Source: Phycisphaerae bacterium
Lineage (GTDB): Bacteria > Planctomycetota > Phycisphaerae > Sedimentisphaerales > Anaerobacaceae
Direction: 5' to 3'
Assembly: GCA_028714855.1 (NCBI GenBank)
Contig: JAQTLP010000002.1
Coordinates: forward strand, 124,001-188,000
DNA: 64,000 nucleotides
The notes beneath the pieces are model-generated. The model searched no databases. It was given only the letters and a program-made list of their open reading frames with translations, and was not told where the DNA came from. The translations under genes and the position numbers were made by a program. Shown here one piece after another: positions 8,731 through 19,154 of the stretch (position 1 is its first letter; each line of letters opens with the position of its first letter).

Positions 8731-10012
8731 AGCAAGGGTATCCGGCAAAGGAATGTTTGGCGGTAAGGAGGCGAAAGTTGTCTTTCGTCCCGCCCCTGCC
8801 GATGCCGGAGTGGTTTTCGTGCGGACCGATGTTGCCGAGCCTGTGCGGATCAGCGCCATTGTTACAAATGTTGCTGAGCGAGGCCGGCGCACGTCATTAA
8901 AAAAAGGTCCTGTGAGCATAGAGACAGTTGAGCATTGTCTGGCTGCAGTCAGCGCCCTGGAGATAGATAATCTGGTTGTAGAAGTTGAAGGCCCGGAGCT
9001 ACCAGCCCCAGACTGCAGCAGCGCCGAGTATTTCAATATACTCAAGAGGGCAGGGTTGGTTGAGCAGCCGGAGAACCGCAAAGAACTCGTCATTAGTGAA
9101 CCGATCAGTATTACCTCCGGTGATGCCTCGATATACGCCCTGCCATACGCAGATGACGGTTTAAATATTACCTACGACCTCGATTACAGCGGCCATACCG
9201 GTATAGGCAGGCAGATTTTCAGCTGCCGGGTGATGCCGGAGAGTTTTGAAAAGCATCTGGCTCCGGCCCGAACTTTTTTGTTAGAAGCAGAGGCGCAGCA
9301 ATTTCAAGCTCGTGGGGTAGGAGCACATCTTAGCCCCCGTGACATTCTGGTTGTCAGCTCAGACGGCCCGATTAAGAACAGTTTCAGATTTCCGAACGAG
9401 TGCGCCAGGCATAAAATCGTCGATTTGATCGGCGACCTTGCGCTGACCGGCCGGGCTGTTAAGGGAAGAGTGGTAGCCTATAAGAGCGGACATTCGTTAA
9501 ACCAGCAGCTCGCAAGAAAGCTATATGAGGCAGCCGAGCAGCAAGACCGCATGGCAAAGTTCGGAACGGACGCCCTTCTGGACATTCGGCAGATTGCCAA
9601 GATTTTGCCGCACAGATACCCATTTTTGCTGGTAGACAAGGTGATCGAAATCGAAGGCGATACGCGAATAAAGGGGATAAAGAACGTAAGCTTCAATGAG
9701 CATTTTTTCCAGGGCCACTTTCCGGGCACACCTATTATGCCCGGCGTTCTTATCGTAGAGGCGATGGCGCAAATGTCCGGGCTGCTGTTCGCACAAAAAC
9801 TGGAACACGCCGGCAAGCTGGCGATGCTTTTCAGTATGGATGATGTAAAATTGCGCAAGGCAGTTGTCCCCGGCGACCAGCTTATTCTTATCGCTGAGAC
9901 AGTCAGAACAAGAAAAAGAACGGCGCAGTGCAAATGCAAGGCAATGGTAGGAAAAACGGTAGTTGCTGAAGCGCAAATAAAGTTTATGCTTGTAGATGAA
10001 GAGAAAATGTAA
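8702..10012 (+). CDS. lpxC-fabZ: Bifunctional LpxC deacetylase / FabZ dehydratase fusion
   Basis: Residues 1-285 are LpxC, the zinc deacetylase that commits UDP-3-O-acyl-GlcNAc to lipid A: SGKGMFGGK near 14, TVEHCLAA with zinc ligand His78, ARHKIVDLIGD with His237/Asp241, and GHSLN with the catalytic His near 264. Residues 290-436 are FabZ, the 3-hydroxyacyl-ACP dehydratase: ILPHRYPFLLVDKV and HFPGTPIMPGVLIVEAMAQ, with the active-site His near 339 and the Glu in the following helix. The fusion is known in Bacteroidetes and other groups and may couple hydroxyacyl-ACP flux to lipid A. The start is TTG 8702, inside lpxD, where KTIKSEARVSGKG aligns with LpxC N termini. Confidence 0.94.
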   Translation: MKLQKTIKSEARVSGKGMFGGKEAKVVFRPAPADAGVVFVRTDVAEPVRISAIVTNVAERGRRTSLKKGPVSIETVEHCLAAVSALEIDNLVVEVEGPELPAPDCSSAEYFNILKRAGLVEQPENRKELVISEPISITSGDASIYALPYADDGLNITYDLDYSGHTGIGRQIFSCRVMPESFEKHLAPARTFLLEAEAQQFQARGVGAHLSPRDILVVSSDGPIKNSFRFPNECARHKIVDLIGDLALTGRAVKGRVVAYKSGHSLNQQLARKLYEAAEQQDRMAKFGTDALLDIRQIAKILPHRYPFLLVDKVIEIEGDTRIKGIKNVSFNEHFFQGHFPGTPIMPGVLIVEAMAQMSGLLFAQKLEHAGKLAMLFSMDDVKLRKAVVPGDQLILIAETVRTRKRTAQCKCKAMVGKTVVAEAQIKFMLVDEEKM

Positions 10013-10067
10013 AAAATCTTGACCATAGCGATAGGCGGCGGGTAGCGAACAGAAGTGAGATAAGAAA

Positions 10068-10874
10068 ATGATTCAAGTACATCCAAGTGCCGTAGTCAGC
10101 AAAGAGGCCCGGCTGGCTGATGGTGTTGTGATTGGGCCAAACTGTGTTATCGACAGCGGAGTCTCAATCGGCACCGGCACAGTGCTCGACGCTAACGTCG
10201 TTATCGGCAAGAACGTCGAGATCGGCCGGGGCAATCACTTTTATCCCAATTGCACGATAGGCGGCAGGCCGCAAATGCTGAATCTGAAGGCAGACAGCGA
10301 GATTGGAAAAATTGTCATAGGTGATAACAATACCATCCGGGAACAGGTAACTATTCATCCGAGTATTTACGCGGGCAAGTTTACGAAAGTAGGAAATGAT
10401 AATCTCCTTATGATTGGAGTGCACATCGGACACGACTGCTTCCTCGAAGATAAGATTGTTCTCAGTAACTATGTGCAGATAAGCGGGCATTGCAAGATAG
10501 AAACGGGAGTCTGGCTCAGCGGCGTGGTTCTGGTGCATCAATTTATAACTATCGGCAAGTGGTGTTATGCTGCCGGGATGGCGGGGATCAATAAGGACGT
10601 TCCGCCATTTCTTATTGTCAGCGGTCATTATCCGCCGAAGGTCCGCGGCGTTAACAAGCGCGGGCTGGCCAGGGCCGGCCTGAACGAGCAGCAGCAGCAG
10701 AAAATAATGGAAGCCTATAGGAAGCTTTACCGCAAGAGCAGAACGCTGCTTGAGAATGCAAAAGCGATGGAGAAAGAGGACGGACTGGATGAGAACGTTC
10801 GGGCAATGCTTGAGTCGATAATCAGGAGCAGCGAGCAGCGGTTCGGCAGACACCTCGAGAAGTTTAGACATTGA
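10068..10874 (+). CDS. lpxA: Acyl-ACP--UDP-N-acetylglucosamine O-acyltransferase LpxA
   Basis: First enzyme of lipid A synthesis. It is a trimeric beta-helix protein, seen here as hexapeptide repeats (VVIGPNCVIDSGVSIGTGTV) from the start, the motif TIGGRPQMLNLK, the catalytic segment GVHIGHDCFLED (His near 122) and VLVHQFITIGKWCYAAG. The C-terminal helical domain begins at NKRGLARAGL. 268 residues is normal. It is separated by 37 bp from a Gfo/Idh/MocA oxidoreductase, an association discussed in the findings. LpxB is not in the window. Confidence 0.95.
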   Translation: MIQVHPSAVVSKEARLADGVVIGPNCVIDSGVSIGTGTVLDANVVIGKNVEIGRGNHFYPNCTIGGRPQMLNLKADSEIGKIVIGDNNTIREQVTIHPSIYAGKFTKVGNDNLLMIGVHIGHDCFLEDKIVLSNYVQISGHCKIETGVWLSGVVLVHQFITIGKWCYAAGMAGINKDVPPFLIVSGHYPPKVRGVNKRGLARAGLNEQQQQKIMEAYRKLYRKSRTLLENAKAMEKEDGLDENVRAMLESIIRSSEQRFGRHLEKFRH

Positions 10875-10911
10875 AAAATCGCATCTGGTGAAGCGAGAAA
10901 CAGGATACAAA

Positions 10912-11928
10912 ATGCAAGATATAAAAATACGAACCGCTGTCATCGGCGCAGGCAAAATGGGGGAGATACATGCGAAGGTATACGACAGTCTCCCGCAAAG
11001 CGATTTAATGGCTGTAGTTGATACGGATACCGATAAAGCCAAAAAGCTCGCCAGAAAATACAAATGCTCTACGTTTACAGACATCTCTGGATTACTGGGT
11101 AAAGTTGATGCGGTGACGATAGCAACGCCGACAACCGCGCACTATGAGCTGGCAAAGCTTTTTATCGAAAACGGCGTGGCGGTGATGATTGAGAAGCCGC
11201 TGGCGTCTGATACAAGTCAAGGCTTGGAGATTGTGGAGCTTGCAAGAAGCCGGGGCGTTGTCGCCGCCGTCGGCCATTCCGAGCGGTGCAACCCCGTTGT
11301 TCAGGCGATGAAACGGCTTGAGATTTCGCCGAGGTTTATCGAATCCACACGAATTAGTCCGTACCCATTCCGCTCGACCGATATTGGTGTTGTGCTGGAT
11401 GTAATGATTCACGACATCGATATTATTTTGTCTTTGGCGGCGAGTAAGGTGGAGAAGGTCGAAGCCGTCGGCATAGGCGTTATCGACCCGGACAAAGAGG
11501 ACATCTGCAACGCGAGAATAGTTTTTGAAAACGGCTGTATCGCTAACGTCACCGCATCCCGGCTCGCGCTTAAAACCGAGCGAAAAGTTCGGGTCTTCAG
11601 CAGGCAGGCGTATCTGAGCCTGGATTATTTCGGGAAAACCGGCACAATTATAAAGGCCGATACAGACAACATCGAGCTGATAAATAAAATCCGCAAGATC
11701 AAACACGGCGGGATGTTTGATTTGCTGAAAACCGACTGGACGAAGCTGGTTCATTACGAGAAACTGCAGATAGACGACAAAGAGCCGCTGCGTCTCGAGC
11801 TGGAATCCTTCTTAAAGGCGGTGGCTGATAAGGGTTCAAGACCGGAAGTCAGCGTCGAAGAGGGCTTGGCGGCGCTTCAATGCGCCGAGATGATTCTCGA
11901 TTCTATTAAAAAACACAAGTGGGATTAA
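10912..11928 (+). CDS. Gfo/Idh/MocA-family NAD(P)-dependent oxidoreductase (possibly GnnA-like)
   Basis: A 338-residue sugar-type oxidoreductase. The Rossmann domain opens with AVIGAGKMGEIHAKVY (GxGxxG near residue 9) and DTDTDKAKKLA; the motif EKPLA contains the family's catalytic Lys, and HDIDIILSL provides the usual His. The C-terminal half is the alpha/beta Gfo domain. Sitting directly after lpxA, it could be the GnnA-type dehydrogenase that oxidises UDP-GlcNAc at C3 for amide-linked lipid A, but the aminotransferase GnnB is not adjacent, so this is only a suggestion. ATG 10912 with AGGA 6 nt upstream is preferred to GTG 10888. Confidence 0.8.
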   Translation: MQDIKIRTAVIGAGKMGEIHAKVYDSLPQSDLMAVVDTDTDKAKKLARKYKCSTFTDISGLLGKVDAVTIATPTTAHYELAKLFIENGVAVMIEKPLASDTSQGLEIVELARSRGVVAAVGHSERCNPVVQAMKRLEISPRFIESTRISPYPFRSTDIGVVLDVMIHDIDIILSLAASKVEKVEAVGIGVIDPDKEDICNARIVFENGCIANVTASRLALKTERKVRVFSRQAYLSLDYFGKTGTIIKADTDNIELINKIRKIKHGGMFDLLKTDWTKLVHYEKLQIDDKEPLRLELESFLKAVADKGSRPEVSVEEGLAALQCAEMILDSIKKHKWD

Positions 11929-11993
11929 AAACGTTCTTAATCATTACGGATAATTTATGACTTTTAAACTTTTTATTTTTGGAGGATTATTTT

Positions 11994-12587
11994 ATGGTTC
12001 GCAGGATTTTGTTTATTTTGCTGCCGGTGATATTTTTAAATACCATTACCGCAAAAACTGAGGAGCCCAAGCAAATGGACGCAAAACTAAAGAAGGTAAA
12101 ACTGGAAACAACCATGGGCGATATCGTCATCGAGCTTAATGAAAAGGCTGCACCGGTTACGGTCAAGAACTTCCTGGCATATACAGGGGAAGGTTTCTAT
12201 GATGGAACGATATTTCACAGGGTAATACCGGGCTTTATGATACAGGGCGGCGGATTTACGTCTGATATGGTACAAAAGAAACCGCATGAGCCTATTGTCA
12301 ACGAGGCCAGTAACGGGCTGAAAAATGACCGCGGCACTATCGCAATGGCACGAACAAATAATCCGAACAGCGCCACCTGCCAGTTCTTTATTAATCACAA
12401 AGACAACCCAAGCCTGAACTATGCCGGCGCCAACAATCCGGGGTACGCCGTATTTGGAAAAGTGGTCGAAGGCATGGAAACAGTGGATAAAATAGCGGCA
12501 GTCAAAACGACGCGAAAAGGCCCGCACGCTGATGTTCCTGTCGAGCCGGTAGTGATAAAATCAGCGAAAGTCGTTTCCGAAAAATAA
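11994..12587 (+). CDS. Secreted cyclophilin-type peptidyl-prolyl cis-trans isomerase
   Basis: A 197-residue cyclophilin with an N-terminal signal peptide ([20 protein letters not shown]). The cyclophilin core starts at [25 protein letters not shown] and has the active-site elements [33 protein letters not shown] and [14 protein letters not shown]. It should speed proline isomerisation in periplasmic folding. GGAGG at 11981-11985 lies 8 nt before the ATG, which decides the start over TTG 11979. A C-terminal extension of about 20 residues follows the last strand. It converges on endonuclease V. Confidence 0.93.
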   Translation: MVRRILFILLPVIFLNTITAKTEEPKQMDAKLKKVKLETTMGDIVIELNEKAAPVTVKNFLAYTGEGFYDGTIFHRVIPGFMIQGGGFTSDMVQKKPHEPIVNEASNGLKNDRGTIAMARTNNPNSATCQFFINHKDNPSLNYAGANNPGYAVFGKVVEGMETVDKIAAVKTTRKGPHADVPVEPVVIKSAKVVSEK

Positions 12588-12625
12588 AAACGAACAGTCT
12601 GTCTGAAGCACAGAACTTAATTCAG

Positions 12626-13336
12626 CTAAGTTTTCAGCTTTAGCATACTAACAAACTGATGCGCCAGGCGGGTTGGTTCGGGAATGCGGTATCTGGTCGT
12701 GCAATTGAGGATGATTTCAATCGCGTTTCTCAGCGAGCATTTGTTGCCTACAGAGACAAAGACCGGCTTGACATTTGTGCGTGTTCTAACGACTGCGCCG
12801 ATAGTTTCCCGACCATCTTTAAGCAGACTGAAAGAACCCTTTTCAGGAGAAGGTTCCTCAAAGCTTCCGGTTAATCTACTTTTTGCACAGCCAACGGTTG
12901 GCTTATCGAAAAACAGACCCAGATGGCAGGCCAGTCCGAATCGGCGAGGGTGAGCAATACCCTGACCATCAATAATAAAAGCATCCGGCTGATGTTTTAA
13001 TTTTTTGACAGCGGCGATACAGGCGGGCGCTTCACGGAAGGAAAGCAGGCCCGGAATGTAAGGAAAAGTAAGTTTCTGCACTGCGCCTGCCGTTTCAATT
13101 AGTTCAAAATCAGGCAACTTCAAAAGGACTACGCACGCAAAGATTTTTTTCTTATCCCCGCTAAAGGCACAATCAATGCCGGCAATGGTTTTCGGCTGTT
13201 TTCTCAATTCAATCCGCTGCACCTTCCCGCTCAAGCTTTTCTGTAAAGCTATTGCCTGTGGATAGGACAGATTCCAGTTATGTAAACTTTTTATCTTCAT
13301 ATTTGCTATGGCTTTACGCTTGCGCAACGAAAACAT
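12626..13336 (-). CDS. nfi: Endonuclease V (deoxyinosine 3' endonuclease)
   Basis: Nicks DNA one nucleotide 3' of deoxyinosine and similar lesions. The three catalytic acidic segments are present: AGIDCAF (first Asp), YIPGLLSFREAP (Glu) and FIIDGQGIAHPRRFGLACHLG (Asp and the His/Arg that contact the lesion), then GCAKSRLTG. Length is near the family's 220-240. Start at 13336 gives 236 residues; an internal ATG at 13300 (MKIKSLHNW) fits the family equally well and neither has a strong Shine-Dalgarno. It is divergent from uvrA, so two DNA-repair genes share the 91-bp region 13337-13427. Confidence 0.92.
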   Translation of the reverse strand: MFSLRKRKAIANMKIKSLHNWNLSYPQAIALQKSLSGKVQRIELRKQPKTIAGIDCAFSGDKKKIFACVVLLKLPDFELIETAGAVQKLTFPYIPGLLSFREAPACIAAVKKLKHQPDAFIIDGQGIAHPRRFGLACHLGLFFDKPTVGCAKSRLTGSFEEPSPEKGSFSLLKDGRETIGAVVRTRTNVKPVFVSVGNKCSLRNAIEIILNCTTRYRIPEPTRLAHQFVSMLKLKT

Positions 13337-13427
13337 TTTACTTTCTTGAGGGGTTTTGTTACAATTATTAGTTTGTGTTATTGTGAATTTTTACAAGGCG
13401 GCTGCTTTTGACAGTAAAGAGATAATT

Positions 13428-16292
13428 ATGGCAGGACGAGCGGAAAAAGTGATTAAGATTACGGGGGCGGCGGAGCACAACCTCAAGAACATCAACCTGA
13501 GTATCCCGCGGGACAAAATGGTGGTGATTACCGGCATTTCCGGCTCCGGCAAAAGCTCGCTGGCCTTCGATACTATTTACGCCGAGGGCAGGAGAAAGTA
13601 CGTCGAATCGCTCAGCGCATACGCCCGCCAATTTCTTGAGCAGATGCAAAAGCCCGCTGTGGCTGATATTACGGGCCTGCCCCCTACTATTGCAATCGAG
13701 CAACGAAGCGCCAGCAGCAATCCTCGCTCGACGGTAGCCACTACAACCGAAATCTACGATTATTTCAGATTGCTTTTCGCCCGTGTCGGTCAGCCGCACT
13801 GCTGGGTCTGCGGCAAAGAGATTACAAGTCAGCATTCATCGCAGATAGTAGATTCGATACTCACCCGCCCGGAAGGCACGAAAATCCAGATTTGCGCCCC
13901 GCTGATTCGCGGCAAAAAAGGCGAGCATCGAGACATTTTGGCCGGCATACAACAGCAGGGCTTTGTGCGCGTGCGCGTTGACGGTGATATTTATGATTTG
14001 AAGAATGTCCCTGTTTTGGATAAAAACAAAAAGCACGATATCGCAGCAGTCGTCGACAGACTGATTATTAAGGATTCAGTCCGCATTCGACTGGCCGATT
14101 CAATTGAAACGGCGCTGAAGCTGGCTGATGGGATAGTGTTAGTGCTGATGCAGGCCCCTGATGCGGATTCGAAAAGCGGCGGAGGCAACAAATGGAAAGA
14201 GATTATCTACAGCGAAAAGTTTGCCTGCCCCAAACACCCGCAGGCATCTCTTGAGGAGCTGTCGCCGCGCCTGTTCAGCTTCAACAGCCCGTACGGCGCC
14301 TGCAAAAGCTGCGACGGCCTTGGGACAATTCTGGAATTCGACCCTGATTTAATCGTCCCCGACAAGAGTGTTTCGCTGGACCGAGGGGCGGTCGAGGCGT
14401 GGCGCAAGGGCGGCAAGCGAATGAACATTTACTATAACCGGCTTATTAAAAAATTCTGCAGGCATTCCGGCATCAGCAAATCGATTCCCTTCGAACAGAT
14501 ACCGAAAGAGATAAGAAGAATTCTGATGCACGGCACAACAGCGGCTGATACAAGAGATTACGGCTTTCGGTTCGAAGGCGTTATCCCGAATCTTACGCGG
14601 CGATGGAAAACAACCAGCAGCGAATACGTCAAGGCCAGGCTACACAGCTACTTCGGCGAACTGCCCTGCCAAAGCTGCAACGGGACACGGCTTCGGCCCG
14701 AGGCTGCCGCCGTAACACTAGGCGGCATAAACATACACCAATTGGCTTCATTGAGCATTGAGAAGGCACAGGAGTTTTTCAACAAACTCGTATTAAACGA
14801 GGAACAATCGCTGATTGCAGCCCAGATATTAAAAGAGATACATGCACGGCTGAAATTTATGGTCGATGTCGGGATTGGTTACCTGACGCTGGACAGAAAG
14901 AGCGGCACGCTTGCCGGCGGGGAATCGCAGCGGATTCGACTGGCCACACAGGTCGGCAGCGGCCTGGTCGGGGTCTGCTATGTGCTCGATGAGCCGACAA
15001 TAGGTCTGCACAAGCGAGACAATAATCGGTTGTTAGGCATACTTAAGCGCCTAAGCAAGCTCGGCAATACGGTCCTGGTCGTTGAGCATGATGAGGATAT
15101 TATCAAAAGCGCAGACCATATTATCGATATCGGCCCAGCGGCAGGTGCGCACGGCGGCGAACTTATCGTCCAGGGCAGTTACGAAACGGTTATCGGCTGT
15201 CACGAGTCGCTGACAGGTGACTATCTAAGCGGCAGGAAAAGAATAGCCCTGCCAATGAGGAGAAGGAGCTACAGCCTTGGAAGGTGCGTCGAGGTAAAAG
15301 GCGCCGCAGAGAACAATCTTAAAAATATCGATGTGAAATTTCCGCTGGGGGTATTCGTTTGTGTAACTGGCGTTTCCGGCTCCGGCAAGAGTACTCTGGT
15401 AAACCAGATTTTATTGCGGGCATTGAAGCACCGGCTCTACACATCCCGTGAAAAGCCGGGCAAACACAAGACCATTCTCGGAACCTCGCAAATAGACAAG
15501 GTCATAGAGATAGACCAGTCGCCGATTGGAAAGACGCCAAGGAGTAACCCGGCAACATATACCGGCGTGTTCGACCTGATAAGAAAACTGCTTTCGATGA
15601 CACGAGAGGCGAAGATTCGCGGCTATAAGTCGGGCAGGTTCAGCTTCAACGTCAAAGGCGGACGATGTGAAGACTGCGGAGGACAAGGGACAAAGAAGAT
15701 AGAGATGCATTTTCTGCCGGATGTTTATGTCACCTGCCAGGCGTGCCGAGGCAAGCGATATAATCCGGAGACGCTGCAGGTTACGTATAAAGGCAAGAAC
15801 GTCGCCGATATACTCGATATGAGAATTGAAGAGGCGCTCGATTTCTTTGTTAATTTCCCAACGATTATGCGAGTACTGCGGACGCTCAACGATGTCGGGA
15901 TGGGCTATATGCAATTAGGTCAGTCGTCAACGACACTTTCCGGCGGTGAGGCGCAGCGGGTAAAGCTTGCCGCTGAATTAGGCAAGGCCGCTACTGGGCG
16001 CACTTTGTATCTGCTTGATGAACCGACGACAGGGCTGCACTTTGCCGACATTCATAATCTGTTAAACGTGCTGGGCCGGCTGTGCGATATGGGCAATACC
16101 GTCGTGGTAATCGAGCATAATCTTGACGTTATCAAAATGGCGGACTATATAATAGACCTCGGCCCTGAGGGTGGAGATGCCGGCGGCGAAGTGGTCGCAA
16201 CAGGCAAGCCCGAGGAGATCATCAAGAACGGTAAAAGTTATACGGCCAGATATTTAGAGGAAAAACTGAAAGCCGATAAGAAAAAGAGGTAA
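13428..16292 (+). CDS. uvrA: Excinuclease ABC subunit A (UvrA)
   Basis: Damage-recognition ATPase of nucleotide excision repair. Two ABC modules are present: Walker [15 protein letters not shown] near residue 40 and [10 protein letters not shown] in the second half; signatures [12 protein letters not shown] and [12 protein letters not shown]; Walker [12 protein letters not shown] and [10 protein letters not shown]. Zinc-binding cysteines appear in CKSCDGLG and in [17 protein letters not shown]. The UvrA-specific [20 protein letters not shown] is intact. 954 residues is full length. ATG 13428 is used: an upstream TTG (13356) would add 24 residues not seen in the family. Confidence 0.97.
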   Translation: MAGRAEKVIKITGAAEHNLKNINLSIPRDKMVVITGISGSGKSSLAFDTIYAEGRRKYVESLSAYARQFLEQMQKPAVADITGLPPTIAIEQRSASSNPRSTVATTTEIYDYFRLLFARVGQPHCWVCGKEITSQHSSQIVDSILTRPEGTKIQICAPLIRGKKGEHRDILAGIQQQGFVRVRVDGDIYDLKNVPVLDKNKKHDIAAVVDRLIIKDSVRIRLADSIETALKLADGIVLVLMQAPDADSKSGGGNKWKEIIYSEKFACPKHPQASLEELSPRLFSFNSPYGACKSCDGLGTILEFDPDLIVPDKSVSLDRGAVEAWRKGGKRMNIYYNRLIKKFCRHSGISKSIPFEQIPKEIRRILMHGTTAADTRDYGFRFEGVIPNLTRRWKTTSSEYVKARLHSYFGELPCQSCNGTRLRPEAAAVTLGGINIHQLASLSIEKAQEFFNKLVLNEEQSLIAAQILKEIHARLKFMVDVGIGYLTLDRKSGTLAGGESQRIRLATQVGSGLVGVCYVLDEPTIGLHKRDNNRLLGILKRLSKLGNTVLVVEHDEDIIKSADHIIDIGPAAGAHGGELIVQGSYETVIGCHESLTGDYLSGRKRIALPMRRRSYSLGRCVEVKGAAENNLKNIDVKFPLGVFVCVTGVSGSGKSTLVNQILLRALKHRLYTSREKPGKHKTILGTSQIDKVIEIDQSPIGKTPRSNPATYTGVFDLIRKLLSMTREAKIRGYKSGRFSFNVKGGRCEDCGGQGTKKIEMHFLPDVYVTCQACRGKRYNPETLQVTYKGKNVADILDMRIEEALDFFVNFPTIMRVLRTLNDVGMGYMQLGQSSTTLSGGEAQRVKLAAELGKAATGRTLYLLDEPTTGLHFADIHNLLNVLGRLCDMGNTVVVIEHNLDVIKMADYIIDLGPEGGDAGGEVVATGKPEEIIKNGKSYTARYLEEKLKADKKKR

Positions 16293-16314
16293 AAATTTTT
16301 CAGCGGGGTTTTTT

Positions 16315-17409
16315 ATGATTGCAGCAACAGTTAAATGGATTGGCAGCGTTAACGGCTTTTTAGAGCTTATAGACCAGAGGAAACTGCCAGGCAAGCTTGT
16401 CAAACTGAAGTGCAGGGACATTAAACAACTCTACGAAGCAATTAAGACGCTTACTGTTCGCGGGGCACCGGCGATAGGAGTTGCGGGAGCTTATGGGCTG
16501 GTTCTGGCTGTGCGGAAGCTTAGTGGCCGATGCTCGATAGCTGAAGCGTTTGAACGTCTGAAAAAAGCCGCTGATTATCTTCGCCTCTCGCGTCCGACGG
16601 CGGTGAATTTATCCTGGGCGCTGGACAGGGTTATACTCACTGTTGAGAAATTCGCTGCTGAAAACCCCAAGACAACTTTACAATCGCTTCGGAAGATACT
16701 TCTGAAAGAAGCAAAGGCGATTCATCAGGAAGACGCAGAGATGTGCCGGAGTATCGGTAAAAACGGCCAAAAGTTTATCAAAAATGGTTCCGGTATTTTA
16801 ACACATTGCAACGCTGGTGCCCTGGCGACAGCGGGACAGGGAACAGCCTTATCTGTAATGTTCGAGGCGCATAAAAAAGGAAAAAAGTTTAAAGTTTACG
16901 TCGACGAGACAAGACCGATACTGCAGGGCGCCCGATTGACGGCGTGGGAATTGAAACAGGCGAAAATTGACGCGGTGGTTATTTGCGACAATATGGCGGG
17001 ATGGCTGATGAAGCAGGGCAAAATCAGCGCAGTGATTACAGGGGCCGACCGAATCGCAGCAAATGGAGACGCGGCAAATAAAATCGGCACTTACAGCCTG
17101 AGCATTCTGGCCAAAGAACACGGCATACCTTTTTATATAGCTGCACCATCAAGCACGTTTGACCTGAGCATCAAAAGCGGTAACCAGATACCTATCGAGC
17201 AAAGGTCGGCTGATGAAGTCAGGTTTTTGGGCAAGAAAAGAATCACGCCGGACGGAGTCGATATCTACAATCCTGCGTTTGACGTAACACCGGCAGAAAA
17301 TATCACGGCAATTATCTCGGAAAAAGGTACAATACGGCAGCCAACTAAAAAGAAAATCAGACAAATGCTTGGACAAAAACCATGGCAGAGGAAAACCAGG
17401 AAAATATAA
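16315..17409 (+). CDS. mtnA: S-methyl-5-thioribose-1-phosphate isomerase
   Basis: Converts methylthioribose-1-phosphate to methylthioribulose-1-phosphate in methionine salvage. Family landmarks: TVRGAPAIGVAGAYG near residue 45, GILTHCNAGALATAGQGTAL with the catalytic Cys near 165, YVDETRPILQGARLTAWEL, and ITGADRIAANGDAANKIGTY with the catalytic Asp near 244, then the APSSTFD segment. Related to eIF2B-alpha regulatory subunits, but the Cys/Asp pair supports the isomerase. 364 residues is usual. The 3' end overlaps the first GT-C-like gene by 28 bp. No other mtn genes are in the window. Confidence 0.94.
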   Translation: MIAATVKWIGSVNGFLELIDQRKLPGKLVKLKCRDIKQLYEAIKTLTVRGAPAIGVAGAYGLVLAVRKLSGRCSIAEAFERLKKAADYLRLSRPTAVNLSWALDRVILTVEKFAAENPKTTLQSLRKILLKEAKAIHQEDAEMCRSIGKNGQKFIKNGSGILTHCNAGALATAGQGTALSVMFEAHKKGKKFKVYVDETRPILQGARLTAWELKQAKIDAVVICDNMAGWLMKQGKISAVITGADRIAANGDAANKIGTYSLSILAKEHGIPFYIAAPSSTFDLSIKSGNQIPIEQRSADEVRFLGKKRITPDGVDIYNPAFDVTPAENITAIISEKGTIRQPTKKKIRQMLGQKPWQRKTRKI

Positions 17410-19154
17410 GTTCTTTTTCCGGATTACTGCGACAGGTTGATAATAAAGAGAAATATGCTGATATCTTCTTGTTCTTCCTGCTGCTGGCTTTCGGCATTTA
17501 TCACGCCGTCATCTATTGGGGTCACCAGGTTGTGCCGCATTTTGACTTCGAGTGCTTTGCATCGCAGGGTCGGGAGATTTTATCCTTTAAATTGCCCACC
17601 GATTACAAACGGGTGCCTTTAGTTGGAATACTGCAGGTATTACTGGGGCATATTGCCGGCGGGGAATGCCCTGATTTTCACGGAGGATGGCTGCTCAACT
17701 CAATTCTTCATCCTTTGACTGCTGTTCTATTATGGCTGGCAGGACGAAAGGTTATCGGCAGAGCAGCTGTGTGGTTCGCAATCATAGCGATACTCAACCC
17801 CTGGGGGCTGCAGTTGCTGACCGAGGCCATTGCTGAGACTACACTGCTGTTTTTCATATGGGCCACTTTCTACCTTATATTCATAAGGTCAAAATGGGCT
17901 TATCTGCTCGCATCGCTTACAACGATGGTGCGATATGAAGGCGCTGCCCTTATACTCGGCGCTTTTGTTATGGATATGATTGACAGCAAAGATAAAAAAC
18001 AACGCCTCACTGCCTTTGTTTATGCCGCTTTGGCATCTGTTCCCTTTGCTATGTGGATGCTCGGAACGATGCTAAACTGGCAGCTCGCAGGCCCTACCCA
18101 CTATCTTAATATATTCAGAGATGCAAGTGCTTTGCACCCCGCAGAAGGCGGCAAAGAAATATTTGGTTTTGCCAGTCATGTCAAATTGTTGTGGGTGGTC
18201 GGGTTCTGCCATCTGTTTGTGCTGCCATCGTATGTAAACAACGTTTTCCTGCTGGGTGCAATCAAAATCCTCATTCTCGCCGGTTTTCTTTTTGGCTCTG
18301 TATATGGACTGTATAAGCGGCAATGGAAGGTTCTGGTCCTACTCCTGTTCTTTGTACCTTACTTTTGGATTCACGTCGAATACCCATACTTCGTTGACAG
18401 GTATTATGCAACCATCTTTGCGATAGTCATGCTTATTTGCATATACGGCTTGTGCAGCTCCTGGAAACTGATAAAAGGCAAACTGCCGGAACGGGTAATA
18501 ATTACACTTCAGGTTATTGCATTGATAATAGCCTGCATCTGGGCCTCTACACTATTCGTCGATATACTGAAGATAAAAGCGATGAGCAAAGTCAGCACTT
18601 CTCTGCCGTATATTGCAATATCGATAACCCTTGCCGCACTTATTGCAGGACGTTTTACCCATAATAGAAAATTGCTTACAGATTTTGTCCTCCTGGCTTT
18701 TATGATACAAATGATAGTCTCAAATCAATTTGGTGTTTGTGCCGTAGTGAGAAACGGCAGGAGAGATATAGAATTTAAATACCTGCTCGACTGGTATAAA
18801 GATAACGCGAAAAAAGGCGAGAAACTCGTAACTACAGTTCCATCTATCCTGCAGATTATGGCGCCGCAATATAAGGACTGCTTTATTCATACGAACACCT
18901 TCGATGCAAATAATCCGGCCGAGTTTTCCACTGAATGCTACAAAAGAAATATCTCTTATGTAGCATGGGATTCGAGGGTAGGATTTACACCGACAGTCCC
19001 TTATTATAAATACTGGAAAGTGGCTAACATCTCGCCGCTGGCGGTCGGCAAAGATGTAGGGCCCTATCAGTTTATCACGCAGCTAAAAGCCAACAAGGAA
19101 CGCTATGTAAATCTTTATCGCCTGAAACCTCTGCCAATGAAAGATACGAAATGA
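17382..19154 (+). CDS. Polytopic membrane protein, GT-C glycosyltransferase-like, paralogue 1
   Basis: A 590-residue protein with about ten or more predicted transmembrane segments and a C-terminal soluble part of roughly 110 residues. Features of the GT-C fold (dolichyl/undecaprenyl-phosphate-sugar transferases) can be seen: an acidic first extracytoplasmic loop, VPHFDFECFA (51-60), then LLTEAIAET (145-153) and TMVRYEGAALIL (181-192), the last resembling the RYE motif of many such enzymes. The acceptor and sugar are unknown. The C-terminal part contains DWYKDNAKKGEKLVTT and CYKRNISYVAWD, conserved in the two paralogues behind it. Its start overlaps mtnA and its stop overlaps paralogue 2 by 4 bp. 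GT-C assignment is inferred from topology and motifs, not from a profile search. Confidence 0.7.
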   Translation: MAEENQENISSFSGLLRQVDNKEKYADIFLFFLLLAFGIYHAVIYWGHQVVPHFDFECFASQGREILSFKLPTDYKRVPLVGILQVLLGHIAGGECPDFHGGWLLNSILHPLTAVLLWLAGRKVIGRAAVWFAIIAILNPWGLQLLTEAIAETTLLFFIWATFYLIFIRSKWAYLLASLTTMVRYEGAALILGAFVMDMIDSKDKKQRLTAFVYAALASVPFAMWMLGTMLNWQLAGPTHYLNIFRDASALHPAEGGKEIFGFASHVKLLWVVGFCHLFVLPSYVNNVFLLGAIKILILAGFLFGSVYGLYKRQWKVLVLLLFFVPYFWIHVEYPYFVDRYYATIFAIVMLICIYGLCSSWKLIKGKLPERVIITLQVIALIIACIWASTLFVDILKIKAMSKVSTSLPYIAISITLAALIAGRFTHNRKLLTDFVLLAFMIQMIVSNQFGVCAVVRNGRRDIEFKYLLDWYKDNAKKGEKLVTTVPSILQIMAPQYKDCFIHTNTFDANNPAEFSTECYKRNISYVAWDSRVGFTPTVPYYKYWKVANISPLAVGKDVGPYQFITQLKANKERYVNLYRLKPLPMKDTK

